Positions 1 through 5,707 of a stretch of DNA of 5,756 nt are shown one piece after another (position 1 is the stretch's first letter; every line of letters begins with the position of its first letter). The notes under the pieces are model-generated. The model made no database searches. It saw nothing but the letters and a program-made list of their open reading frames with translations, and was not told the origin of the DNA. Position numbers and translations under genes: made by a program. The stretch lies in the NCBI GenBank assembly GCA_035546355.1, contig DATKEH010000272.1, forward strand, positions 1 to 5,756. The letters run 5' to 3'. Origin of the DNA: DATKEH01 sp035546355. GTDB taxonomy: Bacteria > Acidobacteriota > Thermoanaerobaculia > Multivoradales > JAIOJS01.

Positions 1-422
1 CGGCGCTGCGGCAGGCCGACGAGGCGGCGCTGATGCAGGTGCCGGGAGTGGGGCCGCGCATGGCCGAGCAGATCGTCGCCTTCTTCGCCGAGCCCCGCAA
101 CGCCGCGGTCCTCGACCGCCTGCTCGAGGGGCGGGTGCGCCTGCAGGCTTCCCCGAGCCCCTCCGGCGGGCCGCTCGCCGGGCTCAAGATGGTGTTCACC
201 GGCAGTCTCGCGGCCCTGCCGCGACGGGCGGCGCAGGAGCTGGTCGAGGAGCACGGCGCGCGCGTCGTCGGCTCGGTGTCTCGGGAGACCGACTACGTGG
301 TGGCCGGAGAGGATCCGGGCAGCAAGCTGGCCAAGGCGCAGAAGCTGGGGGTTTCGGTGCTCGACGAGGAGGCGTTCCTCGCCCTGCTGCGCGAGCGCGG
401 GATGACCCTGCCGCGCGGCTGA
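1..422 (+). CDS. ligA: NAD-dependent DNA ligase, C-terminal part (5' end outside window)
   Basis: LigA seals single-strand nicks in DNA using NAD+ during replication and repair in the cytoplasm. Only about the last 140 residues are present; the reading frame is open from the left edge (first full codon at 3) and ends at a TGA at 420-422. The first part reads ALRQADEAALMQVPGVGPRM, a helix-hairpin-helix of the DNA-binding (HhH)2 domain, whose VPGVG turn is characteristic. After a short Pro/Ser linker comes a BRCT domain: GLKMVFTGSL, then GARVVGSVSRETDYVVAGED and GSKLAKAQKLGVSVLDEEAF, which match the typical LigA BRCT closely. The catalytic adenylation domain lies upstream of the window. The ATG at 33 is internal, not a start. 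The gene ends about 100 bases before the 3' end of a minus-strand gene, so the two converge. Identification is secure because the HhH-BRCT order with this BRCT sequence is specific to LigA. Confidence 0.95.
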   Translation, partial: ALRQADEAALMQVPGVGPRMAEQIVAFFAEPRNAAVLDRLLEGRVRLQASPSPSGGPLAGLKMVFTGSLAALPRRAAQELVEEHGARVVGSVSRETDYVVAGEDPGSKLAKAQKLGVSVLDEEAFLALLRERGMTLPRG

Positions 423-484
423 GCGCGGCCCGGCGCGTCAGCGGATCCTTATGTCCCTACAATCCGGGGCCGATCTCGCCGGCC

Positions 485-509
485 GGCCCTGCCTCGGCGT
501 TTCAGGGCC
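485..509. terminator. weak hairpin between convergent genes
   Basis: GGCCCTG at 485-491 pairs perfectly with CAGGGCC at 503-509 across an 11-base loop. It lies between the ligA stop (422) and the stop of the minus-strand membrane gene (526), where a shared terminator would be expected. There is no T-run on either side, so it is not a classic intrinsic terminator. The rest of 423-525 shows no gene. Confidence 0.25.
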
Positions 510-525
510 CGACGCAGCACCACTC

Positions 526-2034
526 TTATGGATCGACGCCGAACTTGCCCGCCAATCCGTCGAGCGCGGCTCGCATCGTGCCCCAGCCGCACGGGAAGGC
601 CGCCGTGCCTCCCCAGTCGTAGGTCATCGCCGCGAGCGCGCCATCGTGGGGCACGAGGTGGACCCGGTTCTGCAACGCCCGCCCGGCGAAGAGGTACGGC
701 TGGTTCCAGCCAGCGTAGGCCACAACCGCGGTGACGCCGGCGGTCGCGCCCTCCAGCGCCTCAGCGGCGGGCAGTCGCTCCAGCCGTCCGGCCTGTGAGC
801 GGTCGACGACATCGCCGAGGGCGACGGAGGACACCATGACGGCCACCACGGCCAGCGCGACGAGCGCCGGCCGCTGCGCAGACGGCTGGCAGCAGCAACG
901 CCAGCACGCGCGTGGCGCCGAGGCGGCGCCAGCGCCACAGCGCCGCGAGCCCGGCGAGCAGGGACAGCGGCAGCAGCGTCCAGCGGAACGTCGGCCCCCA
1001 CAGTTCGGTGCGTCGCCAGAGCAGGTCCCACGGCGACACCGGCGGCCCCATGTCGGCCCGACGCGCGGCCAGGGTCGCCGTATCCATCCCGGGCAGCTCG
1101 ACGCCCAGCACCTGAACCGGCAGGGGATAGACGGGGTTGCCGGTGACGGAGGCATTGCGAGCGTAGGTGTAGCCGCCGACGAGCAGGGCGCAGGCGGCTG
1201 CCAAGGCCAACAGGGCCAGCGACTGCCGCGCCGCCCGGCCTACCCCGCCGACCTTCCCGCGCGCCAAACCCTCGGCCGCGCCGACCCCGACCGCCCGGCC
1301 GAGGGGCAGGGCGAGCACGAGGCCCAGGTACTTCGTCCCCACCAGTAACCCGAGCGCGTTGCCGGCGTAGACGGCGCCGCCCCAGCCCGGGCCAGCCCGC
1401 AGGAGGAGCGCCGCGTAGTGCTCGGGTCGCCGAAGGCGAAGTTGACCATCCACAGGTCGCCGGCCTGCCACCAGGTGGCCACCGCCGAGAGGTGGTAGGA
1501 GGTGTCGTCGAAGGCGAAGGCCCCGGGAGGCGTCAGCCGATGCGACCAGACCACCGCGAGGAGGCCGCAGAGCACGGCACCGAGAGCCGACCAGAGGAAC
1601 GCGGTCTCGATCGATCGGTGAGCTCTGCGCGATGGCGGCTCGGGAGCGGGCCTCCTGGCGTACGCTGGGACAGGGACCGCGCAGGCCGCCAGCAGCACCG
1701 CGGCGACCACGAGGCGGAAGGGGGCGGGGCGCAGCCATCCCGCGGTGCCGAGGGCGTACCCGACGCAGACGGCGACGCCGCAGGCGAGGACGCCGGCGAC
1801 GAAGAGGGTCTCGAGACGGCCCAGCCCCAGGCGGAGCCATCGGACCGCTCGGCCGCCGATAGCCCCCGGAGCCCCGATCAGGGCGGCGGTGGCGAGCAGC
1901 TGGAGAAACCGCGGGGCTCCGGCCGTAGGGACGAGGCATCCGATCATCAGCGCACCGAGCGTCAGCGGGCGAAGGAGGGTCTCCGGTCGGTCCACGCCGG
2001 TGCTAGCGCCGGCCGTGCCGCCGGCATGCACGCC
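526..2034 (-). pseudogene. GT-C type integral membrane glycosyltransferase, broken by frameshifts
   Basis: Three minus-strand frames together spell one polytopic membrane protein of the GT-C (ArnT/PMT-like) fold, which transfers sugars from polyprenyl-linked donors at the outer face of the inner membrane. Piece 1 (2034 to about 1417) has about five hydrophobic helices and then AFAFDDTSYHLSAVATWWQ, whose DD fits the catalytic acidic residues of the first periplasmic loop, followed by FAFGDPST. Piece 2 (about 1423 to 885) has GLLVGTKYLGLVLALPLG, GGYTYARNASVTGNPVYPLP and LLPLSLLAGLAALW, all typical of later helices. Piece 3 (about 880 to 526) has ALVALAVVAVMVSSVALGD and the soluble tail AYAGWNQPYLFAGRALQNRV. 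Frames change near 1415-1425 and 870-890. Only about 20 residues separate GDPST from GTKYLGL, where relatives have about 100 more, so a deletion is likely. A possible start for the membrane part is the GTG at 1995, without a clear ribosome-binding site. Substrate unknown. Confidence 0.75.
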
Positions 2035-2190
2035 GCGGCGCTTCAGCCGAGTCGCCTCCAGCTCCCGCAGCACCTCCTCGGCCGCGGCCGGCCGCGCCCC
2101 GCGCTCCTGGGCGAGCAGCTGCAGGACGAGCGCCTCGAGCTCCGGCGGCACCGACGGCTCGATCTGCGCATGCTGCGGGGGTAGCGTCGC
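2035..2190 (-). pseudogene. C-terminal remnant of a Ser/Thr protein kinase domain
   Basis: This open stretch starts right after an in-frame TGA (2191-2193) and can be read from a GTG at 2151. It gives VPPELEALVLQLLAQERGAR, then PAAAEEVLRELEAT. In bacterial Hanks-type (PknB-like) kinases the last helices of the C-lobe read 'P.EL..LVL.LLAKDP..RPA.A.EV...L', with an invariant Arg; the match here is good and includes that Arg (GARP). No glycine loop, HRD or DFG motif is present upstream, because the open frame ends after only 13 more codons. The piece is in frame with the membrane glycosyltransferase remnant downstream. It could be a leftover of a deleted kinase gene joined to the membrane gene, or the end of a natural kinase-membrane fusion whose front is lost. 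It cannot be an active kinase. Confidence 0.55.
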
Positions 2191-2252
2191 TCAGGGCAGC
2201 GGGACGAGCGCCCTATCCACGGGCCGACTCTGCCGGCGCGGAGCGGCAGCCT

Positions 2253-3140
2253 TCAGCCGCCCCGAGGGCGGGTGGCGCGGACCTGGATGGCGGTCACCGC
2301 GTCCACCGCCGGGTCGCCGGTGAGGAACTCCGGCCTGATGCGCGGACGGGCGGTGGCGAACGCGGCCTCGTCGCGCTCGAGCACCTCGATCGCCACCTCC
2401 TCGAAGTGGCGGCGGAAGAGGGCCTCGTAGTCCGGCAGCCGCAGCCGGTTGAGGTGGCTGCGGCGTGGGTCGAGCCAGCGGCGCCAGGTGCTCTCGCGGT
2501 AGCAGAGCATCTCGAAGGGAGTGGCGAAGAAGTGGTCGCGCAGGTCGACGTGGTGCAGGTGCGCGCCGTCCGCCTCGGTGGTCGCGGCGAGGGCGCCGAG
2601 CCAGCCGTCGAGGTCGTCCACGTGCTCGAGCACCGTGACGCTGAGCACCAGGTCGACGGCGGGGAATCGCGGGATCTCGTCCCCCGGCGGCAGGTGGGTG
2701 AGGTGGCTGCCGTCGGGGACGACGCGGCCTCCCTCCCACCGGAGGTATTGCGCGAACTCGGGAAGCAGTCGTGCGTTGTGGGCGTCGTCGGGCGTGGCGT
2801 ACTTGTCGTACAGGTAGACGTGCCCGGCACCCATGCGCAGCAGCCGGCAGGCAACGCCGAAGTGGCCGCCGCCGCCGAAGAGCAGCACGCGCTGCCCCTC
2901 GAGCGAGCGCCCCAGCTTCGCCGCCAGCTCGTCGCGGTAGTAGGCCGCGATCTCGTCCGGTTCGGTGGTCTCCGCGCCAGCGGAGACGCCGAGCAGCCGC
3001 TTGCCGAGGCGGGCCGCCCAGCCCGGCAGCAGGTTGCGGCCGACGCGCTGGGCCAGGTAGTGGAGTCGCCGCACGATCTGCGTGGGGGAGAAGGCGCCGC
3101 CGTCGTCGCCGGGTGCCGGGACCGCACGCGACGTTAGCAC
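2253..3140 (-). CDS. class I SAM-dependent methyltransferase, probably glycan- or sugar-modifying
   Basis: An apparently complete protein of 295 residues from a GTG at 3138-3140 (minus strand), with AGGGG about 5 bases upstream as ribosome-binding site. The frame is open further upstream, but that extension is Ala/Gly/Arg-rich and not protein-like, so GTG is chosen. After a basic N-terminal segment, residues 85-95 (VLLFGGGGHFG) form the glycine-rich SAM-binding motif I of the Rossmann-like methyltransferase fold. YLYDKY (109-114) ends the second strand, with the Asp expected to bind the SAM ribose. VDLVLSVTVLEHVDD (162-176) is the motif II/post-II region, with the LEHV common in class I small-molecule methyltransferases. 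HHVDLRDHFF (196-205) and PDYEALFRRHFEEVAIEVL near the end are typical of methyltransferases in polysaccharide clusters. There is no signal peptide or membrane helix, so it should be cytoplasmic. The neighbouring epimerase and glycosyltransferase remnants suggest it methylates a sugar or nascent glycan; the acceptor is inferred only from context. Confidence 0.85.
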   Translation of the reverse strand: MLTSRAVPAPGDDGGAFSPTQIVRRLHYLAQRVGRNLLPGWAARLGKRLLGVSAGAETTEPDEIAAYYRDELAAKLGRSLEGQRVLLFGGGGHFGVACRLLRMGAGHVYLYDKYATPDDAHNARLLPEFAQYLRWEGGRVVPDGSHLTHLPPGDEIPRFPAVDLVLSVTVLEHVDDLDGWLGALAATTEADGAHLHHVDLRDHFFATPFEMLCYRESTWRRWLDPRRSHLNRLRLPDYEALFRRHFEEVAIEVLERDEAAFATARPRIRPEFLTGDPAVDAVTAIQVRATRPRGG

Positions 3141-3208
3141 GGAACCCCTGGGGCCGGCGGGCCGTAGGGAGAGGGGGAAGGGCGGGCCCGGCGGCGCTGT
3201 TGCTGTGG

Positions 3209-3224
3209 GCGGGCCGGCGCCCGC
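3209..3224. repeat. short GC-rich palindrome upstream of the methyltransferase
   Basis: GCGGGC and GCCCGC flank a CGGC tetraloop. It lies in the roughly 115-base stretch between the methyltransferase start (3140, minus) and a possible plus-strand start at 3255. It could be an operator or a chance palindrome in GC-rich DNA. No convincing -35/-10 promoter is visible in this stretch. Confidence 0.25.
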
Positions 3225-3254
3225 AAGAAGCCCCCGGGACGCCGCGGCCACGCC

Positions 3255-3380
3255 ATGGACGACCGACTTCCCAACGCCGACACCGCGCCCCTGCCGCTGC
3301 CCGACCTGCCGGCCGCCGGCCGCGAGCGCCCGAACGAGCCCCCGCCGCCCGAGGGCCGGTCGCGGGAGGGCTTCGCCTGC
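3255..3380 (+). pseudogene. possible N-terminal fragment of an unrecognised plus-strand protein
   Basis: From an ATG at 3255 the plus strand reads MDDRLPNADTAPLPLPDLP and then a Pro/Arg/Glu-rich segment up to about position 3380. Nearly every codon in this segment ends in G or C, as in the real genes here, and the sequence looks like a plausible hydrophilic N-terminus. There is no good ribosome-binding site. Beyond about 3380 the frame runs opposite to a recognisable glycosyltransferase piece on the minus strand and stops at 3557, so any real coding sequence appears cut at this junction. I do not recognise a family. It may also be a chance frame in GC-rich DNA. Confidence 0.3.
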
Positions 3381-3578
3381 GGCGGCGATCGCCTGGCGCC
3401 GGATCAGCATGCCGCAGCCGTTCAGGTAGGGGCGCTCCTCGTCGCGGTCGTACTGGCCGCGGCCGACCTCGCCGTCGCCGCGCTCGCGTCACCCGGCTCG
3501 CGGAAGCGCAGGATGCCGCCGGCCGACCAGATGCGCTCGCGCTCCCAAAAGCAGTAGGTCTTGGGCCGACGCAGCCCT
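3375..3578 (-). pseudogene. family 2 glycosyltransferase, internal fragment with a frameshift
   Basis: The minus strand carries an internal piece of a GT2 (GT-A fold) sugar transferase, of the kind that adds rhamnose or other sugars to O-antigen or exopolysaccharide. Reading from 3578 down to about 3491 gives PKTYCFWERERIWSAGGILR. A change of frame lies between 3491 and 3485, where five bases separate the two in-frame pieces. Then 3485 to 3375 gives GEVGRGQYDRDEERPYLNGC followed by GMLIRRQAIAAAG. In this family the order is IWSAGG, then a GQYD segment, then a hydrophobic 'nGcamLIRR..l..vG' that leads into the conserved FDE.FF.Y.EDxD. Here the match ends exactly before FDE, and the nucleotide-sugar-binding N-terminus with its DXD motif is missing too. 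The piece cannot encode a working enzyme. Family assignment is from memory of the motif order. Confidence 0.65.
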
Positions 3579-3882
3579 CCTCGAGCCGCTGACTCCGGGG
3601 GCGCTGCGCGCCGCAGCCGAGGGTCAGCAGCTCGAGCTGCTGCCGGGGCGCGAGGCGGAGCTGCTGCTCGGCAGTCCGGCGGCGCTGGCGGCGGTGGAGG
3701 TGGCGGTCGCCGAGGGTGGCGGGGAGGTGCGGGTGGCGGCGGGTGGCGGCGAGCAGGTGGTGGGGCCGGGAGCGAGCGGGCCCCGCGCCCCCTACGCCGT
3801 GGTCGCCGCCACCTGCCAGCGCAGGTCGGGCGACAGGCTGCCGGCGGCCTGCAGGTGGCGGATCCAGCCCAGCCGCTTGTAG
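3541..3882 (+). pseudogene. possible C-terminal fragment of a plus-strand protein
   Basis: In this plus frame the sequence reads ADAALLEPLTPGALRAAAEG, then LELLPGREAELLLGSPAALA and AVEVAVAEGGGEVRVAAGGG. It is protein-like, with alternating beta-strand character, GC-ending codons and few Arg/Cys. The antisense reading is low-complexity Ser/Pro/Thr. It resembles the small beta-rich tail found at the end of some large membrane or secreted proteins, but I cannot name the family. Protein-like character ends around 3775, and the frame's stop at 3880-3882 lies inside the convergent epimerase gene. No start or N-terminal part is visible; upstream it runs into the minus-strand glycosyltransferase fragment. 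Confidence 0.35.
3714..3743 (+). repeat. G-quadruplex-type motif
   Basis: Four G-runs (3714-3716, 3721-3724, 3731-3733, 3741-3743) are separated by loops of 4, 6 and 7 bases, which satisfies the usual four-run rule. It lies about 50 bases beyond the 3' end of the epimerase gene, on the strand opposite to it. It may simply reflect Gly/Val-rich coding in the plus-strand fragment. Confidence 0.3.
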
Positions 3883-4838
3883 GTGGGACCGGCGAAGCGC
3901 TCGGCGCTCAGCCCCTCGGCCTGGTAGGCGTCGTAGAGCTCGCGGGCGCCGGCTGCGGCGTCCCAGCGCGCCGCGTAACCCGGCAGCCCCTCCTCGGCCT
4001 TGGCGCAGCTGACCCGGTAGCAGCGCGCGTCGGGGCCGGCGCCCTCGGCGTAGCGGATGGTGCAGCCGGGCACCGTGGCGGCGACGATCTCGGCCAGCTC
4101 GCGGATACGGTAGTTCTCGGCGGTGCGGCCGATGTTGAAGGCCTGGGCGTGCACCGCCTGGCGCGGCGCCTCGAGGGCAGCCAGGAAGGCGCTGCAGATG
4201 TCCTCGACGTGGACGATCGGGCGCCACGGTGTGCCGTCGCTCATCAGCAGGATCTTGCCGCTGGTCACCGCCCACGCCACCAGGTTGTTCAGCACCAGGT
4301 CGACGCGCAGCCGCGGCGAGACGCCGTAGGCGGTGGCGTTGCGCAGCGCCACCGGCGTGAAGCGTTCGTCGGCGAGCGCCATCAGCGCCGCCTCCACGCG
4401 CACTTTGGACAGCGCGTAGGGGGTCACCGGGCTGAACGGCGCCTGCTCGTCGAGGAAGGCATCGCCGGCGGCGCCGTAGGTGCTGCACGAGGAGGAGAAG
4501 ACGAAGCGCTCGACGCCCGCCTCCTTCGCCAGGCGCGCCAGGCGGATGGTGGCCTGCTCGTTGATCGCCATGGTGAGCGCCGGGTCGAGGTCGCCCAGCG
4601 GGTCGTTGGACAGCGCGGCGAGCTGCACCACGGCGTCGAAGCCGGCGAGGTGGGAGGCCTGCACTTGGCGCAGGTCGCGGCGCAGCGACGGCAAACCGCG
4701 CAGCGCCGCATCGTCGCCGAAGGCGCAGTCGGCGAACCAGCCGGCGTCGAGGCCCACCACCTGGTGGCCGGCGGCGAGCAGCCGCGGCGCCAGCACGGCG
4801 CCGATGTACCCCTCGTGGCCAGTGAGCAGCACCTGCAT
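3792..4838 (-). CDS. NAD-dependent epimerase/dehydratase (extended SDR, nucleotide-sugar type)
   Basis: A complete 348-residue protein from ATG (4836-4838, minus) to TAG (3792-3794), the usual length for the family. Extended SDR enzymes of this type epimerise, dehydrate or reduce nucleotide-linked sugars in the cytoplasm, using tightly bound NAD(P). Residues 6-13 (TGHEGYIG) are the GxxGxxG dinucleotide-binding turn, and Asp31 at the end of strand 2 suggests NAD(H) preference. LAALSNDP (73-80) lines the cofactor. SSSCSTYG (115-122) carries the catalytic Ser/Thr strand, and YALSK (141-145) is the catalytic YxxxK. RNATAYG and LVLNNL (166-185) and WRPIVHVEDI (205-214) are the substrate-side segments typical of UDP/dTDP/GDP-sugar enzymes. 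All catalytic residues are present, so it should be active. The exact sugar cannot be read from the sequence. The region before the ATG is pyrimidine-rich and has no purine ribosome-binding site, so translation may be weak or leaderless. The neighbouring methyltransferase and glycosyltransferase remnants support a role in surface polysaccharide. Confidence 0.93.
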   Translation of the reverse strand: MQVLLTGHEGYIGAVLAPRLLAAGHQVVGLDAGWFADCAFGDDAALRGLPSLRRDLRQVQASHLAGFDAVVQLAALSNDPLGDLDPALTMAINEQATIRLARLAKEAGVERFVFSSSCSTYGAAGDAFLDEQAPFSPVTPYALSKVRVEAALMALADERFTPVALRNATAYGVSPRLRVDLVLNNLVAWAVTSGKILLMSDGTPWRPIVHVEDICSAFLAALEAPRQAVHAQAFNIGRTAENYRIRELAEIVAATVPGCTIRYAEGAGPDARCYRVSCAKAEEGLPGYAARWDAAAGARELYDAYQAEGLSAERFAGPTYKRLGWIRHLQAAGSLSPDLRWQVAATTA

Positions 4839-4938
4839 GAGCGGGGGAGGCTATCAGAAGCGGCGCCGGGGGGCCAGGACGCCGCGCCGGCGGCGAGCCC
4901 GCGGCGCTGCCGGCGGACGGCTCCACGATCCGGCCGAC

Positions 4939-4970
4939 CCGCCGGCCGGCCCGCTCGGGCCGGCGGGCGG
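4939..4970. repeat. strong GC-rich hairpin in the intergenic region
   Basis: CCGCC (4939-4943) and GCCGGCCC (4945-4952) pair with GGGCCGGC (4957-4964) and GGCGG (4966-4970) around a GCTC tetraloop, with a single G-G mismatch. That is 13 base pairs, all G-C. It lies about 100 bases upstream of the epimerase start and just before a possible plus-strand start at 4977 or 5019. There is no T-run on either side, so it is not a standard intrinsic terminator; it could be an operator, an attenuating leader or a transcript-end structure. The rest of 4839-5018 shows no gene and no clear promoter. Confidence 0.45.
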
Positions 4971-5018
4971 TATCCTATGGCGGGCAGCGTCGTCGCGCCC
5001 TTCCGCTCCCCGCCACCG

Positions 5019-5300
5019 ATGAGCCGTACCTCCGCCCCGCCGCCACTGCCCCGGCTGCTCGCCGCCTTCTCGCCCGCCACCGGCAGGGGCTGGCGCCCGT
5101 TGGCGGCCGCGGCGCTGGTCGCGGCCGCCCCCCTCCGGCCTCGCCGCCGCCGGGGCTACAACCGCCACCGCGGGCTGCGGCCGCGGGACCTGCTGCAGAG
5201 CTGGGGCCTCCTGCCCCACCGGCTGCTGCTCGCCGCCTTCCTCGCCGCGGTGGCGCTCGCCGCCGTGCTGGTGCGCCGCTGGCTGGGGGGCTCGCCGCCG
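5019..5300 (+). pseudogene. possible N-terminal fragment of a membrane protein
   Basis: From ATG 5019 (or 4977 in the same frame) the plus strand reads MSRTSAPPPLPRLLAAFSPA. It continues with a hydrophobic Ala/Leu segment, then an Arg-rich stretch, then LLAAFLAAVALAAVLVRRWL, which is a clear membrane-helix candidate followed by positive charges. Almost all codons to about 5290 end in G or C, matching the real genes. There is no ribosome-binding site. Beyond about 5300 the frame becomes Arg/Ala-rich and no longer protein-like, which suggests a frameshift or a junction. The family is not recognised. The antisense reading is Arg/Gly/Pro-rich and less credible. Confidence 0.35.
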
Positions 5301-5414
5301 GGTCGGCGGGCAGCTCGCCGCCAACGTGCTGCCCGCGCAGTAGACGACCCTCGCCGAGGTGCTGCCTGGTCGGCACCATCGACCCCGGAGTCGGTACCCG
5401 GTACAGGCTGGCCG

Positions 5415-5505
5415 GTGATCGCGGGCCGGGCCGTGCTGGAGAGCATGCCCGTGGGGCCGTTGACCTTTCAGGTGCGCGCGCCGGATGGTCGGGCCTGGAC
5501 CACGA
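5415..5505 (+). pseudogene. short coding-looking piece, unrecognised
   Basis: The plus frame reads VIAGRAVLESMPVGPLTFQV and then RAPDGRAW, with GC-ending codons and a beta-strand pattern that recalls small repeat or carboxypeptidase-regulatory-like beta domains ('lpvGplt..v.apdGr'). It is about 30 residues long and has no start or end of its own. The assignment to any family is weak, and it may be chance. Confidence 0.2.
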
Positions 5506-5548
5506 CGATAGGAACCACTGGTGGTTCGCAGCGAGCCGGAGCCAGATC
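5495..5548 (+). pseudogene. possible methyltransferase N-terminal scrap
   Basis: A second plus frame reads LDHDDRNHWWFAASRSQI. Many class I methyltransferases of polysaccharide clusters begin with a segment like 'E..HWWF.aRR..I' about 20 residues before their SAM domain, and the HWWFAASR here recalls it. No SAM-binding motif follows before the insertion sequence, so at most a scrap of such a gene is present. Eighteen residues are too few to be sure. Confidence 0.25.
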
Positions 5549-5660
5549 GGGACATCCCGAAGCGCCCTCTACTTGGCCAAGGTGGCGCCTCTCGCCGGGC
5601 GAACGGGCACGCCGGCTAGCCCGGATTTCTCACCAAAAGTGAAAAAAGGGCTGCCATCTG

Positions 5661-5669
5661 TGCTATAAG
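5661..5669 (+). promoter_or_regulatory. extended -10 promoter candidate for the transposase
   Basis: TGCTATAAG has the TGn extension and a five-of-six match to TATAAT. The region 17-18 bases upstream (about 5640-5646) is A-rich and only weakly like TTGACA, as is tolerated with an extended -10. Transcription would begin near 5675-5677, which is inside the loop of the hairpin, so such RNA would lack its left arm. Confidence 0.5.
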
Positions 5670-5701
5670 TGGTTTGTCCACAACCATTTAACCGCACAGA
5701 T

Positions 5702-5707
5702 GAGGAG
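5702..5707 (+). promoter_or_regulatory. ribosome-binding site of the transposase
   Basis: GAGGAG lies 9 bases before the ATG at 5717 and is the clearest ribosome-binding site in the window. Its two outer G residues are paired in the hairpin and its central AGGA is bulged. Confidence 0.75.

Noticed and set aside
451..798. Plus-strand frame just after ligA
   Set aside because: It runs antisense to the clear C-terminal segment of the GT-C protein (AYAGWNQPYLFAGRALQNRV) and has no ribosome-binding site or recognisable motif.
2257..2271. CCGCCC/GGGCGG hairpin at the 3' end of the methyltransferase gene
   Set aside because: It lies in the last codons (Arg-Pro-Arg-Gly-Gly), is short and has no T-run; it is explained by GC-rich coding.
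1492..2323. Plus-strand open frames antisense to the GT-C gene
   Set aside because: Their translations are Arg/Gly/Pro-rich, while the minus strand gives clear transmembrane helices and GT-C motifs.
3141..3410. Upstream extension of the methyltransferase to the ATG at 3410
   Set aside because: The added 90 residues are low-complexity Ala/Gly/Arg, and its first 12 residues belong to the glycosyltransferase fragment. The GTG at 3140 has an AGGGG ribosome-binding site.
2191..4926. A 911-codon open frame on the minus strand
   Set aside because: It is out of frame with both the epimerase and the methyltransferase, and its translation is Arg/Pro/Ala low complexity; it is a shadow of the real genes.
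3561..5642. A 693-codon open frame on the plus strand, antisense to the epimerase
   Set aside because: It covers the well-supported epimerase in antisense and is Arg/Gly/Ala/His-rich there. Long antisense frames arise automatically opposite GC-rich genes with high G/C at third positions.
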